A stretch of DNA of 64,000 nt from Gadus chalcogrammus (lineage: Eukaryota; Chordata; Actinopteri; Gadiformes; Gadidae): the NCBI RefSeq assembly GCF_026213295.1, contig NC_079426.1:17051865-17115864 (forward strand), given 5' to 3'. Each line of letters opens with the position of its first letter. Within the stretch, counting starts at the first letter, position 1. Under the pieces are notes generated by a model. That model searched no databases and had not been told where the DNA came from. It worked only from the letters and a program-made list of their open reading frames with translations. The translations under genes were made by a program, and so were the position numbers. Positions 1 to 28,188 of this stretch are shown here, piece after piece.

Positions 1-223
1 TTCCGATCTGAAACCAATGCTTTCTAATTAGACATTTTCTCTAGAAAAATTTGTTTCTGTCAGAATGGTTGTATGTACCTTTAGGGTCACTAAAACATTC
101 TTTCATACTGATATGATAATATCCTTTTCTGCAACATAGCAGTTGCAAGAGCAAGAGAGAAACAAAGCTACAAAGCTCTCTGTTTAATTATGTGTATGTG
201 CATGTGCAAACCTCTTTCTCCAG

Positions 224-1981
<1,758 letters not shown>

Positions 1982-1983
<2 letters not shown>

Positions 1984-2232
1984 GGAGGAGCTGGGTGAGA
2001 GGAGGAGGAAGAGAGGAGGAGGAGGAGGAGGAGGAGGAGGAGGAGGAGGAGGAGGAGGAGGAGGAGGAGGAGATGATAAGTAGGATGTGGAGGAGGAGGA
2101 GGAGGAGGAGAGGAGGAGGAGAATAGGAGGAGGAGGGAAAGATGAGGAGGAGAAGGAGGAGGAGGAGAAGAACAAGGAGAAGGAGGAGGAGGAGAAGAAC
2201 AAGGAGAAGGAGGAGGAGAAGAGGTGGAGCCT
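1982..2232. repeat. GGA-rich purine tract in PGBD5 3'UTR
   Basis: About 250 bases of almost pure purine begin at the stop codon, first (GGA)n, then GGAGAA-type units with two copies of an AAGAACAAGGAG block. The sense strand, and so the mRNA, carries the G-rich strand, which is able to form G-quadruplex or triplex structures. Confidence 0.95.
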
Positions 2233-5287
<3,055 letters not shown>

Positions 5288-5474
5288 TGGGCCCAATCCC
5301 ATTTCTACCCCTTACCCTTTCCCTTTACCCCTCCCCCTTGTTTTGAAGGGGGAAGGGGAAGGGGTAAGGGGTAGATATTAGGCCCAAACCCATTTCTACC
5401 CCTTACCTCTTCCCCTTACCCCTTCAAAAAAAGGAGGAGGGGGAAGGGGTAAGGGGTAGAAATGCGATTGGGCC
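5288..5474. mobile_element. Palindromic MITE-like element with GGGCCCAAT ends
   Basis: The element begins GGGCCCAATCCCATTTCTAC and ends with the near reverse complement (GGGTAGAAATGCGATTGGGCC). Internally it holds two palindromes built of CCCCTTACCC and GGGGTAAGGGG arms, joined by AGGCCCAAACCCATTTC, a second copy of the terminal motif. This looks like two tandem or nested copies of one short fold-back element. Confidence 0.75.
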
Positions 5475-5572
5475 TTGAAGAGGCTGAGTGGGGCTGTTAT
5501 CTCTGTCCACGCATACGGTAAATGACTTGAAGAGGCTGAGTGGGGTTGTTATCTCTGTCCACGCAGACGGAA
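5475..5572. repeat. 52-bp tandem duplication
   Basis: TTGAAGAGGCTGAGTGGGG...TCCACGCA occurs at 5475 and again at 5527 with only a few differences. It directly follows the right end of the palindromic element. Confidence 0.85.
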
Positions 5573-5853
5573 AATTTCGAAAAATTTGTGCTGGGGGGGA
5601 GTGACAGGACAGGAGGATTGCATGGCTGCTGTTACTTAGCAACAAATTGTGTGACTTGTGTATATGTGTATGTGTTTATGTGTGTGTGTGCTTGTTTGTG
5701 TACTTCCATGTGTCTGTGTGTTGTGTTAAATAGTAAGGGGAAATGTTAGAGCCCATGCTGTTAACATCCGAGTCATAGACGGGATCAGAGCCTGCCCTAC
5801 TCTACGTCTAGTCGCAGGAAGGAACCCAAATGTCCCCCCACATACACGCATAT

Positions 5854-7665
<1,812 letters not shown>

Positions 7666-7830
7666 TTCCTTCCTCTGTGTATTTGCCTGGAGAATAGAGT
7701 TATACCATGACCTAGCGAAGTCTGTATCGGTGCTGTTTAACTTATTCTGCTCGTGTGTGTGTTTGTGCGTGTGTGTTTCTTGCCAGTCTAAAACGGAGCT
7801 GGTCTCCTAGCCAAGTGTGCTAGAAGTTTA

Positions 7831-7981
<151 letters not shown>

Positions 7982-8341
7982 CTCCCATGTTTTACCTATG
8001 CAGCCTCCCCTCCCCCCCCACACACTTCTTTCCCAGGCTGGCTCCTCTGGTATAAGTTCTGATATTGAGTGTATATGTGTGTATGTACTTCTTTTACATC
8101 TTCCCCATATCCATATCCCCTCCCCGTCCTGCTCTGTGAAATCATCACTACTTCGACACATATTAAATAAATGTTCCTGGTTCGTTACAAATGCTTGTGT
8201 GTCTGTGGATGCACTTTTTTGTTTCCAGATTTAGATTTGACACATTTTAATACATCTGCCATTGCCCAATTTTTTGAACACCAAATTATTTATTGCACTT
8301 TGGTTCTCTAAGAGAAATATGATCAGTCCAAAAACGAAATT

Positions 8342-9339
<998 letters not shown>

Positions 9340-9626
9340 AAGCACAAAATTGTACACACACACACACACGCGCCCACATATGCACACAAATGTACCCACA
9401 CACATACACACACACACACACACACATGTAATCGTACACAAAAACATACGCACGCACAAACAAATGCACCACACAAGATATACACACACACACAAAATCG
9501 TACACACGCACACATACACACACACAAACATACACACAAACACATGTACACATACACGCACACAGGCGTCACACATGCACACATACACACACACAAACAA
9601 ATGCACCACACAACACTCACACACAT
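9340..9626. repeat. Degenerate CA-rich satellite
   Basis: Imperfect CA-rich sequence. The block CACACACACAAACAAATGCACCACACAA-type appears twice, around 9449-9475 and 9588-9613. It creates long spurious open frames on both strands. Confidence 0.85.
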
Positions 9627-9630
9627 AATT

Positions 9631-9916
9631 ACTAGAGCTGTCAAGCGATTAAAATATTTAATCGTGATTAATCACATCAATGTCATAGTTAACTCACGAT
9701 TAATCGCGTTTAATCGCAAATTATTTTTCTATGCTAAATATCCCTTGATTTTATTGTCCCATAATTCTTCTCATTTTAATTATCTTATCAACATGGTGAA
9801 GTGCATCGGCTTGCCTTGTGCAAATGATTTTTTATTGATAACAACATTGGCATATACTGATCAAAACAGGACGATACAAAAAAGAGCCTATAGTGCAATT
9901 AAACGACTGCTTTGAA
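9631..9916. mobile_element. Probable MITE fragment, ATTAATCG-rich
   Basis: This begins CTAGAGCTGTCAAGCGATTAAAATATTTAATCG and holds several inverted ATTAATCGC/GCGATTAA copies up to about 9720. It resembles the ends of a non-autonomous DNA transposon common in fish genomes. I could not define the right end or a target duplication. Confidence 0.5.
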
Positions 9917-9970
9917 CAAATGTCATTTGAACATAGCAGTCAGGCTACTGCTTCTATGTTTTGAGCCAAA

Positions 9971-10010
9971 GAAAAAAAAAAAAAAAAAAAAAAAGGTTTT
10001 TTTTTTTTTA
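9971..10010. repeat. A-run next to T-run (inverted homopolymers)
   Basis: About 24 A residues, two G residues and then about twelve T residues form a potential snap-back. The CACATGTACACATGTGCA palindromic stretch follows at 10018-10040. Confidence 0.9.
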
Positions 10011-10671
10011 AATACATGTGCACATGTACACATGTGCAAACATGTACCAAACAATCCCGCGCCCACAAAACAAACTTGACTTCATTAGGTTGAAACTTGT
10101 GGTTGAAATTACAAACATACACATTCTATTTATGATGATCTCTTGATATCTGTGCACAAACTGACAATTAAATGCCTCAGGGCGTTACCTGCGCGGGAGA
10201 CATCAATTATTCACCTTTATCTGCCAACAAAATGACTCCAACAGAACAATCAAATATTTAACATCTGTCTGCACAGCCCGTCTTGCTGTTGCGTCCAGGT
10301 ATGTTTGTTTGATCCAAATCCATGAAATGGACAATGTTTAACCACCATTCTATGGTTTTATAGGCTTGGAGATCTGGTAAAGTTTCCTGTGGCAATGCAT
10401 ACGTTAATCTGAACAGAGTGTGCGATAAAGGTAGCATAACGGATAACCATTACAGTCAGAATGTAACTCATCGTTAAAATAAGCACTTGTTTTGTACTAG
10501 CTGTCATGTTGACATGATGTCACCTCTAGAGCCTTCTTCTATGCCCTTGCAGGGTTCTTGATAAGGGCCCTATATTATTATTATTATTATTATAATAGTG
10601 ATGAGGTCACCTTCACACAGTGGTGTAGAGAGAGTCTGGAGGCTAACCGCCTTTCTTTTCCAGTCAGCTGG

Positions 10672-10672
<1 letters not shown>

Positions 10673-10747
<75 letters not shown>

Positions 10748-10748
10748 G

Positions 10749-10844
<96 letters not shown>

Positions 10845-10849
10845 TGTGT
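10673..10849. repeat. (GT)n(GCGT)n compound microsatellite
   Basis: GT units pass into more than twenty GCGT units. The architecture is the same as that of the PGBD5 intron tract at 604-776. Confidence 0.98.
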
Positions 10850-11126
10850 TTAAGCAAAAGAGAGGGAGGGGGTCTTGCACCTCACTGTCATGTTTCCTGG
10901 TGGTTGTTCATGACTCATCGTGTTTTCACTGTGTGTCTGAGGTGTAGAAAGGCAGACAGATAGACAGAGAGGTAGAGCAACAGAAGGAGAGGCCGACAGG
11001 TAGACAGACATGCAGTCAGGCAGGCCGAGAGCTGAGGCAGGCCTTGGGAAAGAGAAACACATTTGAATTAATGAGTAATAAATGAAGCCCCGACGATAGA
11101 CAGAGATGCAGATAGAAAGGCAGAAA

Positions 11127-11246
<120 letters not shown>

Positions 11247-11494
11247 GGAACCACATCAAAACTCAAGAAACACAGCAAATACATAAATAAATTATTTCAC
11301 TGCCAATGACCAAAGGCTTGCTTCTTTTGTACAAATATATTTGATTTCGTATTTTAGAAGAGGTCATATCGACCATTACTTTCTCATGGAGGCTTTTGTA
11401 ACGTGTGCGGCAATTGTGTAGGTGTTTGTGTGTGCACATGCGTGCCTGCCTGTGTGCCTGTGTGTATGTGCATGCCTGTGCATGTGTTAGTGCT

Positions 11495-11500
<6 letters not shown>

Positions 11501-11572
<72 letters not shown>
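11501..11572. repeat. (GT)n microsatellite
   Basis: A pure GT run of about 72 bases, preceded by degenerate GT-rich sequence from 11404. Confidence 0.97.
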
Positions 11573-11575
<3 letters not shown>

Positions 11576-11830
11576 ACATGTGCGAGGAACAGCCGGCCGC
11601 CCACTCGGGTCAGAGCTAAACAACAGCACGGGGTCAAGACCAGAGTGATTAAACTATTATGGTTATGATGTTGCGGGGACTCTGGGGTGGAATCGGAGCA
11701 AGCAGTTATGAATACCAGGTTTCATAGAAAATACTAGTAATGACTCACAGCTGCCAAAGAGACAGGGAGAGGGCTGGGGAGGGAATAGCTGTGTGGAGGA
11801 GGAGAAGATGTGGGCTTTATGATCCACTCA

Positions 11831-11953
<123 letters not shown>

Positions 11954-12293
11954 GTATCCTATGTTTGTGATTGTGTTTGTCTCTATGCGTGTTTTGGTGT
12001 GTGTGCACGTGTGTTTCCATGCATGTGTAAGCATGTTTCTCTGTGTATCGGTGTTTCCGTTTGTTTCTACGGGTGGTTTTATGCATGTGTCACCACTGCC
12101 TGTGTGTGGGCGTGGGGGGATGTTTGGTGGGTACCAGGGGGATTCTGGCACCAGAGAGCCCCTCATCATGTAAAAGGTATCATGTCATGTCTCATCGGAA
12201 GGCCAAGGAAGAAGGAAATCGGTTATTTTTGTGAAGGATATCAGCCATTAGCTATGGCTGTCCACCCACTTAAACTTCCTTTCATTCTCTCTC

Positions 12294-12396
<103 letters not shown>

Positions 12397-12484
12397 GTTC
12401 TTTGCTGACCCTCTCACACACATGTAAACATGTGTGACAGTGCATACAGCTCACATATATAGATATGTGTGTATACCAAAAACA

Positions 12485-12543
12485 TACACACACACACACA
12501 CACACTCACGCACACACACGCACGCACGCATGCACACACACAC
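12485..12543. repeat. Short degenerate (CA)n tract
   Basis: A CA run interrupted by CG steps, about 59 bases. Confidence 0.9.
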
Positions 12544-13730
12544 CACATCACCCCATTTAGTAGGTAATCCAACAGGTTAGGGCAAGTAAAAGCTGCTACT
12601 TATGTAACCTCTTTTCTAAACACATATCATTAAGTGACACGTGACATGTGTGCTTATTTAGTTTAACATTTCCGGCGGGAAAGAATAAGCATTCATTTAT
12701 TGTTCTTATTTGTTACCTACATTGAAAGTAATGCATTAAAATGTCACATAATTTTGTCTTAAACCAAACTTGCCATTATAAAAACTCAAATACAAAATAC
12801 ACATGATTGCTCAAAATTAAAACAAATTTCTACTTTGAGTGCCAATTGGCCATCTGAAATGACAACCATTCAAGCACTACGGTCAATAGAGCACAGCACT
12901 TGAATGTTGAAGACACCTGTCAGCCATGAGATAATGTAAACTTCATACAACCCGTGGCCCCTGCCACAGGCTACTGCTGCATTCCTGCAAAAAGCCAACA
13001 ATTTTCTAGTTTTTTTCTCCTCAGTAGCTCTGTGTTTCTGTGCCTCACAGAAACACAGATTCAGGCTAATCTTAAATGACATCACGTCTATGAGTATTTA
13101 CTTAGAATTGAATTCTATTTTCTCAACCATAAGTGTTTCATCCACCATTAAGAATGCCAAGGAGGTGGACAGATAGTCCGGCAATCAACCAAGATCTACC
13201 CAGCTCTCCTACATGTCAAAAACTGAAACTGTGCTCTGGTTTCTAGACTGTGCTTATAAGAAAGGAATATTGATGTGGTTGGGGTTGGTTTTGGGTGGGT
13301 TACAATCTAACTGAGCCCCTAAACTGACCCCCCTCAGGATTGTATTTTCCTAAGTCCTTAAGAATTCTCCTTCACATCTATCCTTGATCTCATTACGTTT
13401 TCCATTTTGGTCGAGGAAAAAATGTGAGGAAAGGAGATAGGACCGACTGTCTGACCGCAACCCAGGTTCTGAGAGTACTGCAATCGTAGTAGCCTAGGCT
13501 CACAGTAGCACTTCTACTCTTGCTTGCCTTTTTGTTGCTATTGAATAATTTGTCATGTCAAATAAAAGTAGGGTGAAATAAACCGGCCCATAAATCCAAT
13601 TCTTTATAATACTACAACATAGCCGATTATGCATTTAAATATTAAATCCATAAATGAATGCTGGATGGTGTGCCTGCTCTTTGGCTTCGGTGACCCATCA
13701 TGAGTGGGTAGCGCAGTTTCTCAGAGCACA
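12544..13730. other. Intergenic, no recognised feature
   Basis: Unique-looking AT-rich DNA without recognisable coding or mobile sequence. Confidence 0.6.
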
Positions 13731-14036
13731 GGCCCAGTAAAATCATAATCAGCCCCAGAAAATCATAAGGATGCCAAGCAAAATCATATTCAGGCCCAGC
13801 AAAATCATAATCAGGCCCAGCAAAATCATAATCCGACCCAGCAAAATCATAATCAGGCCCAGCAAAATCATAATCAGACACAGCAAAATCATAATCAGGC
13901 CCAGCAAAATCATAATCAGACACAAGCAAAATCAAAATCAGGCCCAGCAAAATCACAATCAGACCCAGCAAAATCTGAATTAGATAAATCACAATCAGGC
14001 CAAGCAAAATCATTAACAGGCCCAGCAAAATCATAA
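13731..14036. repeat. 21-bp minisatellite (AAAATCATAATCAGGCCCAGC unit)
   Basis: About fourteen tandem copies of a 21-bp unit built from AAAATCATAATC and AGGCCCAGC, with point variation and a few indels. Because the unit is a multiple of three and free of stops in one frame, it yields an artificial heptapeptide-repeat open frame on the minus strand. I do not regard this as a gene. Confidence 0.93.
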
Positions 14037-15251
<1,215 letters not shown>

Positions 15252-15342
15252 TATTTCTATCTATCCTGGCTCCCTTGGATCATTGTATTGGTTTACTGAG
15301 TGGGTGGTCTGCACCAAGAGAGCTGTGCTGGAAACACACATG

Positions 15343-15358
15343 CACACACACACACACA

Positions 15359-15427
<69 letters not shown>

Positions 15428-15434
15428 GCACGCA
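15343..15434. repeat. (CA)n microsatellite
   Basis: A CA run with an AAAA interruption near 15360 and a short CGCA tail. It lies 92 bp from the preceding GT tract and is of opposite repeat sense, so the pair could form an inverted repeat. Confidence 0.97.
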
Positions 15435-15553
15435 TGCGGAGGGGAACTTGGGATCACACCAACGCAGCGCAGTGGAGGGTGGAGCAGGAGCCTTCTTCCA
15501 GATGTGTGACATTAATTTACTCTAAAACATGAACCGGTAGCTCCCACTCACTG

Positions 15554-15676
<123 letters not shown>

Positions 15677-16234
15677 TGCATGAGTGTCAGTGATACGTGA
15701 GTGTACGCATGTGCGCATATGCGTGCATTAGTGTGGGTGTGTCTGTGTGTGAGTGCATCTGTGTGGTGGTGTGTGTGTGTGTGTGCATGACTGTGTCTGA
15801 GAGATTATATGCCCCCGCATGCAAATGAATGACAGACTACCCTTTTATATCTCTGCATTAGACGGCATTACTTAATAATAAGTAAGCTGCATACTGGTGT
15901 GGTATACAGAGATGTTGAAAGAACTGAGTAATAGACGTGAGAAAGGCCACATAAAAGAGAGAGAGGAGGGAGAGAGACAGAGGAACATAGAGAGAGAACG
16001 GTGAGGAGAAGCAGGTTGTGAGAACAGAGTCTCCACTCTGACCTTCAGCACAGCGTCTGTGGACGCTCATGCAATACTTTACTCCGGGGGAGGACGGGGA
16101 CGGAAAAAAAGAAAGAAGGAATAGAATTGACGGTTATAAAAAGACGAAGGAGGCGAATCTGAGGAGCTGTAGGAGGACGGAAGTGGTTGATTGAATAACC
16201 CCAGAGATTCTTTTGTTTAGATTGTCCTGCTGCG

Positions 16235-16238
<4 letters not shown>

Positions 16239-16308
<70 letters not shown>
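16239..16308. repeat. (CT)n microsatellite
   Basis: A pure CT run of about 70 bases, followed by a C11 homopolymer near 16323. Confidence 0.98.
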
Positions 16309-16313
<5 letters not shown>

Positions 16314-19300
16314 ACTCTATCTCCCCCCCCCCCATCCTCCCTCCCTCCTGACATCTGAGGTAGATTACAATAGAGACCCCAGGTCACATTTATGACTTAA
16401 ACCAAGAACATATGGTGTGTGTGTGTGTGTGTGTGTGCGTGCATGCGTGCCGTGCATGCATATATGTGTGTGTGTATGTTTGTGGTGGGATTCCCCGCCA
16501 GTCCCTGGTGATGGTCAGATTTATTTTCTTGTTCATTGTGTCCTGCTATGATATCAAAGGCCTATTGTTTGTTGATCAGCAAGGGTCCTGCAGGTTTGCC
16601 GGCGGGTCCCCTGACTGGCCTACAGCTCTGATCTCCCCCCCCCCCCCCGAATCAGACCCTCTTCTTCCATATTTTCTCACATGGTCTGAAACAAAGATCT
16701 TATCCCCCTGTTGCTGCCTGTTTTCCCCTTATTCCTTTATTCAGTTCCCCCCTGCTTGAACGCTTTCTGGCTCTTTATCTTACTTTTGATCTTGATGTAT
16801 ATTTATAATATATATATACTCGCCGACCTTATCTCCATCCTGATGAAGATTTATATTCGCTACACGCTTATCATCTTGACCGATATATAGGCCTGTTTCT
16901 ATATTTGCGTTGCAGCATAGCTGCAACACATATATATTCATTTAGAATGGAAAGTATAATGAGTGTGAAGCCATAGCTGTATCAGAACGTCCACGCCCTT
17001 CATCACAGAGCTCCACACACCCGGCCTGCCGATCGCCTGCACCTCTCCCTCATTACTTCATTAATCACCTTCATCCCGACCTAAATATCCCTGGTTTTAG
17101 TTCACTTCCAGGCAGCATTGTGTTCACGTTAAAAGCAAGCAATTACACACCCACCGTATGTCTTTTTAATGGTTTGGGAGGCACATTACCACACTGCTTT
17201 AAAGTCATATGTGTTTAAAACAGGGATATAAGGGACTTGGACGGGTTTCAAGTACACAGGGAGTTGGAGCCTTGATATCGGCCCAACTCTACATCGATTA
17301 TATTTATATAGAAGGCCCTATCATCTATGTTCTATATCACTGTTGTTTTTGTATGGTGCATTGCTGGTCAAAGTTAAGAAAGAGGATCTCATCTCAGTGC
17401 ACTCCTACGTTAATCTGCAGTAGGCACTATGACTGGTTCCTACATCTGAAGGCTGATTCTGCAAGGATAAACTTGAGTAAATAAAGATAGGTTTTAAAAG
17501 ATGATTCACTGCCCTTGAAAATAAACATATATAACCGTAAATACTCACAAAAAATTAAAGTCTCACAACCCTAAAAACAAGAGATCATTTGTAAAAGAGT
17601 CAGTTGACTTTATTAGAATTTGCTACAGTTGAAGAAAAACAACTTTTGTCTTTGGAAGGTATTTCTCTAAAAAGAAAAATTTAACTACGAACTAGGTTGT
17701 TTAAAGGACAATATAAAAAAATGATATTAAAATATCTGTTAAGAAAAAAGTAAGGGCTCGAATAGTTTTTGGGATGCGGGGCATTTTTTCGCTGGCCCTT
17801 TTGTTCAAAATAAAAAAGGAAAGAAAGTCATTTAGATATTTACAGTGCATATATTTACATTAAGGCGTTTTAGTTGGGCAGAATTGGTTGACCTTGTTTA
17901 TCCCCCACTTCTACTCATTCAATAAATAGTCAGATTTACCATGATACTTTACAGTGCTGCATTAGTTCTAAGCTGTCCTTTGTAAAGAAACAATCACAGA
18001 GGCAGCCTTAATTAAACAATGAACCCAAGCTTTGGTGTAGAGTACAATTGCCATTAGATTTGCTCATATCATAAAGCAACACAAAGATGTTTGGTGTTTA
18101 TAAATATTTCAGAGGGTGAACTCTTCCTAACCACAAGGCCAGTTAAATCATTATTCATATGGTACCAAATGGATTACAAAAACAGAACAACACATTATCC
18201 CGATATTATAAATATCGATAAATTAAGCACCGTGAAAACTTTCAATTCATCAGCCATTGTTGAGGGTATTTTCTAATGCAGAAAACGAGGGACTTAACAT
18301 AAAACACGTTATTGACGTAGAAGAATGTTAACAATGAAGAATGTTCTCGTAAAAAAAACAAAAGGAAAACATTTTCCGTGGACATATCGTGCCCCGCCCT
18401 CTATCTTTCTTTTTAAATACTCCATGGCTACCTGGTGCTTGTGCAACAAATAAGGACATGTTTGTTTAACTCTGTGTCTATTGTGAGAGTATCTATAAAG
18501 TACGGCTATGGGTTCCGCTGACATTTTCTTCAACGCACGTCCGGAGGACAAAAGCTAAATAATTCACCACGTAATTGCACCCCATTAGCAACTAAACGCC
18601 TCCACTTTGTCTTTCAACGTCCCTCGGCTCCACCTCTCACTCTTGCTCTCTCTCTCCCCCCCCCCCCCCTTTCCCTCTTTAATGCTTAACTATACTCTCC
18701 CTCTTAAAATTCCTCCTCGCCTTCATTGCTCTCACTCTATTCCCTTTACTTTTCTTTGTCCCTTGTCGTCTCGTTATTATAAATGCCTCATATTCTGAAG
18801 AATGTAAAGAGGGATGGTCTGTTTAGTGTCCAGTGAATTGCATCTTCAGAGGAATCTAAGTCATTAGAAATGTGTTTCGTGTTTTCCAGTGGTAACTGAG
18901 TTCTGTAGTCTAATGAGCTTTGACAAGTCAACCATTTCAAGTGCAAATTAAAAATTTAAAACAAAACAAAAAGAGGTTCTGGATTTTTCCAGTTACAAAA
19001 AACAAACAAAAGCACAAAAAAAAAAAAAGGTAAACAAACTTTTGGCTGTCCTAGCAAAAAGAAACACACACTTCCCTTTAATACAAAATAACAAACACAA
19101 AGCTAAGTCTGAAGACAGCATAAGCTTCCAGTCGTATTCCAGTTCTAAATGTAACTACAAATAATAGCTTGTTTAACTTTTGTTTTGGTTTAATTTCTCC
19201 CCCCCCCTTCTCTCATAAAACCTTACTAATTCATCGGTTGGTATGGGTGACCACGCTCTGACAGGTTATTTTCCCAGACCATTTCTTAAGAAAACAACCA

Positions 19301-19485
19301 ACTATTTGGAGAACATGAGAATAAAACATGTGGGGCCACTAAAAGCTTTTATCACGTGTTTGACAGTGGGAGGTTTATCATTTCCTGATTTATACATTTG
19401 GATGGCATATTTTCTGATAGTGCTTGTGTATGTGTACAGTGTATGTGTGAACATCATGTGTGTACAGTGTGTGTATGTGTGTACT
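16309..19485. other. Gene desert downstream of KLF5, no gene recognised
   Basis: About 3.2 kb of mostly unique AT-rich DNA. On the minus strand an ATTAAA (19189-19194 on +) lies about 1.06 kb past the KLF5 stop codon and could end the KLF5 3'UTR. That assignment is weak. The segment 16790-17160 is repeat-poor and contains homeobox-like TTCATTAATCACC. No coding similarity was seen. Confidence 0.4.
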
Positions 19486-19836
19486 AGCCTGACATCACCA
19501 GACCAATTCCCAAATGCATAATAGTCTAGAACCTTTCAGTTCATTATTCGATTTCCAAGAGTCATTATCAACAGGGGCAGACCGAAATGGGTCTGGACGA
19601 AATTGGAAAGACCTAAAACCAATCAGAACAACGAAACATGGCGCACATCAGCGGCAGCCATCTTGGTTGCTCCTCTGTACGTCCTCCAATTAAACCTCAC
19701 CCAATATTAGTGAGCGGTTGTGATTGGCCTGACCCGGGCCAGGTCTCCTGGAAATCTGTCTGAACAGGTGGGGGGCCAGACGCATATGTCAGAGCAAGTA
19801 AAACCTGAGCTTGCAGATTCATCTGGTTCCCAGGCT
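19486..19836. mobile_element. Probable DNA-transposon MITE
   Basis: The ends are AGCCTGACATCACCAGAC on the left and TCTGGTTCCCAGGCT on the right, which reverse-complements to AGCCTGGGAACCAGA and so forms imperfect terminal inverted repeats. Both flanks carry GTAC next to the element. The interior is non-coding. It lies in the presumed 3'UTR of KLF5 or just beyond it. Confidence 0.6.
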
Positions 19837-19898
19837 GTACACGAGTATGCTTTATCCTGCGCTTGAGTGTGTGTGTACATGTCCCTGTCCTTCTCAAT

Positions 19899-20251
19899 GT
19901 GTATGCATTGGTAGGTTTGCACGTGTGTGTATGCATTGGTAGGTTTGCACGTGTGTGTGTGTGTGTGTGTGTATGCACTGGTAGGTTTGCACGTGTGTGT
20001 GTGTGTGTGCATGCATTGGTAGGTTTGCACGTGTGTGTGTATGCATTGGTAGGTTTGCACGTGTGTGTGTATGCATTGGTAGGTTTGCACGTGTGTGTGT
20101 GTGTATGCATTGGTAGGTTTGCACGTGTGTGTGTGTGTGTATGCATTGGTAGGTTTGCACGTGTGTGTGTGTGTATGCATTGGTAGGTTTGCACGTGTGT
20201 GTGTGTGTATGCATTGGTAGGTTTGCGCGCGCGTGCGCGTGCGTGTGTGTG
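19899..20251. repeat. 30-40-bp minisatellite with CACGTG in each unit, immediately after the KLF5 stop
   Basis: Ten copies of TGCATTGGTAGGTTTGC, nine of them followed by ACGTG and a variable (TG)n spacer. Unit length ranges from about 29 to 40 bp because of the GT spacer. Each full unit contains the palindromic E-box CACGTG and an ATGCAT-type palindrome. The array ends against the KLF5 TAA (20252-20254), so it would be transcribed as the start of the KLF5 3'UTR. Confidence 0.95.
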
Positions 20252-27377
<7,126 letters not shown>

Positions 27378-27800
27378 TGAGCTCCTGTGCAGACACCTTT
27401 ACTTACACCAGAGCAGCTTCCGATTTGCAAAATTGGAAGCTTAAAAAATCCCAAAAATCTCAGCGCAATCTGGGCGACGGAGAAAGCAACAACACAACCA
27501 CAGCAACGCCAGAGCGCTTATTTGGGTTTCTCACGAATGTATGTCTGCTACTGCTACATCCCCTCCACTTGTTTCATCTCGCTGTGGGCCAGACGGTTTT
27601 GTATCTGTGACAGGCAGGGGCGGGCCGCTGGAAACACAAGGGAAGCCCCGCCCACCCTTACTCAAGCTTCCAAGGCTTTGATCATCTCTCACTGGCCACC
27701 GCCCTATAATCAATCTCGACACATTGGCGGAACGCAATCTTATGTTATCGAAATCACCTGCACTGAAACAAGTTGATTAAATCTGAACGCAATAAAAAGC
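27378..27800 (-). promoter_or_regulatory. Probable KLF5 promoter and 5'UTR
   Basis: The region directly upstream of the KLF5 ATG (27377) holds a GC-box-like AGGGGCGGGCC (27616-27626) and an inverted CCAAT box, ATTGG, at 27723-27727. The transcription start is not visible. The assignment rests on position and motifs. Confidence 0.45.
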
Positions 27801-28131
27801 TCAACAATGCCAAACGCATCAATATACAAAATTAATACATTGCATTGATTGTACAGACATTTCAACCATGTGCAAGATTACAGTAATCTCTCGTTTATTG
27901 ACATTTGAAATAAAAATATCTAATATTAGCATGCTTTTCTTGAGATATATATGTAGATCCTTGACATAAAATTGTTATGCCCCAGTCCTGCATAATAGTC
28001 TCAACCTACGGTTTAAAGTTCAAGTGTGGACTAATTTGACATTATCTTCTGAGGCTTTACAGGTAGATGAGGTTAAACATGCAAATAATTACAGTAAATA
28101 CCATTAGATGTATTATAATGTATTATAGAGA

Positions 28132-28188
28132 ACCTTTTGAACCATTTTCCATCCCAAAGTAGTTGGGATGGAAAATGGTTCAAAAGGT
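28132..28188. repeat. Perfect 26-bp inverted repeat with 5-base loop
   Basis: The arms 28132-28157 and 28163-28188 are exact reverse complements separated by AGTAG. It lies between the 3' end of PIBF1 and the KLF5 promoter, about 755 bp upstream of the KLF5 ATG. It could be a miRNA-like precursor, a fold-back insertion or a terminator-like structure; none is proven. Confidence 0.9.

Noticed and set aside
5300..5460. Interstitial telomere-like repeat
   Set aside because: The units are CCCCTTACCC palindromes, not TTAGGG tandem repeats.
13731..14036. Possible CRISPR-like array
   Set aside because: The 21-bp units are contiguous without unique spacers and the DNA is eukaryotic; it is a minisatellite.
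19899..20251. Possible CRISPR-like array with conserved repeats and variable spacers
   Set aside because: The variable part is only (GT)n length change, in a vertebrate 3'UTR; it is a minisatellite.
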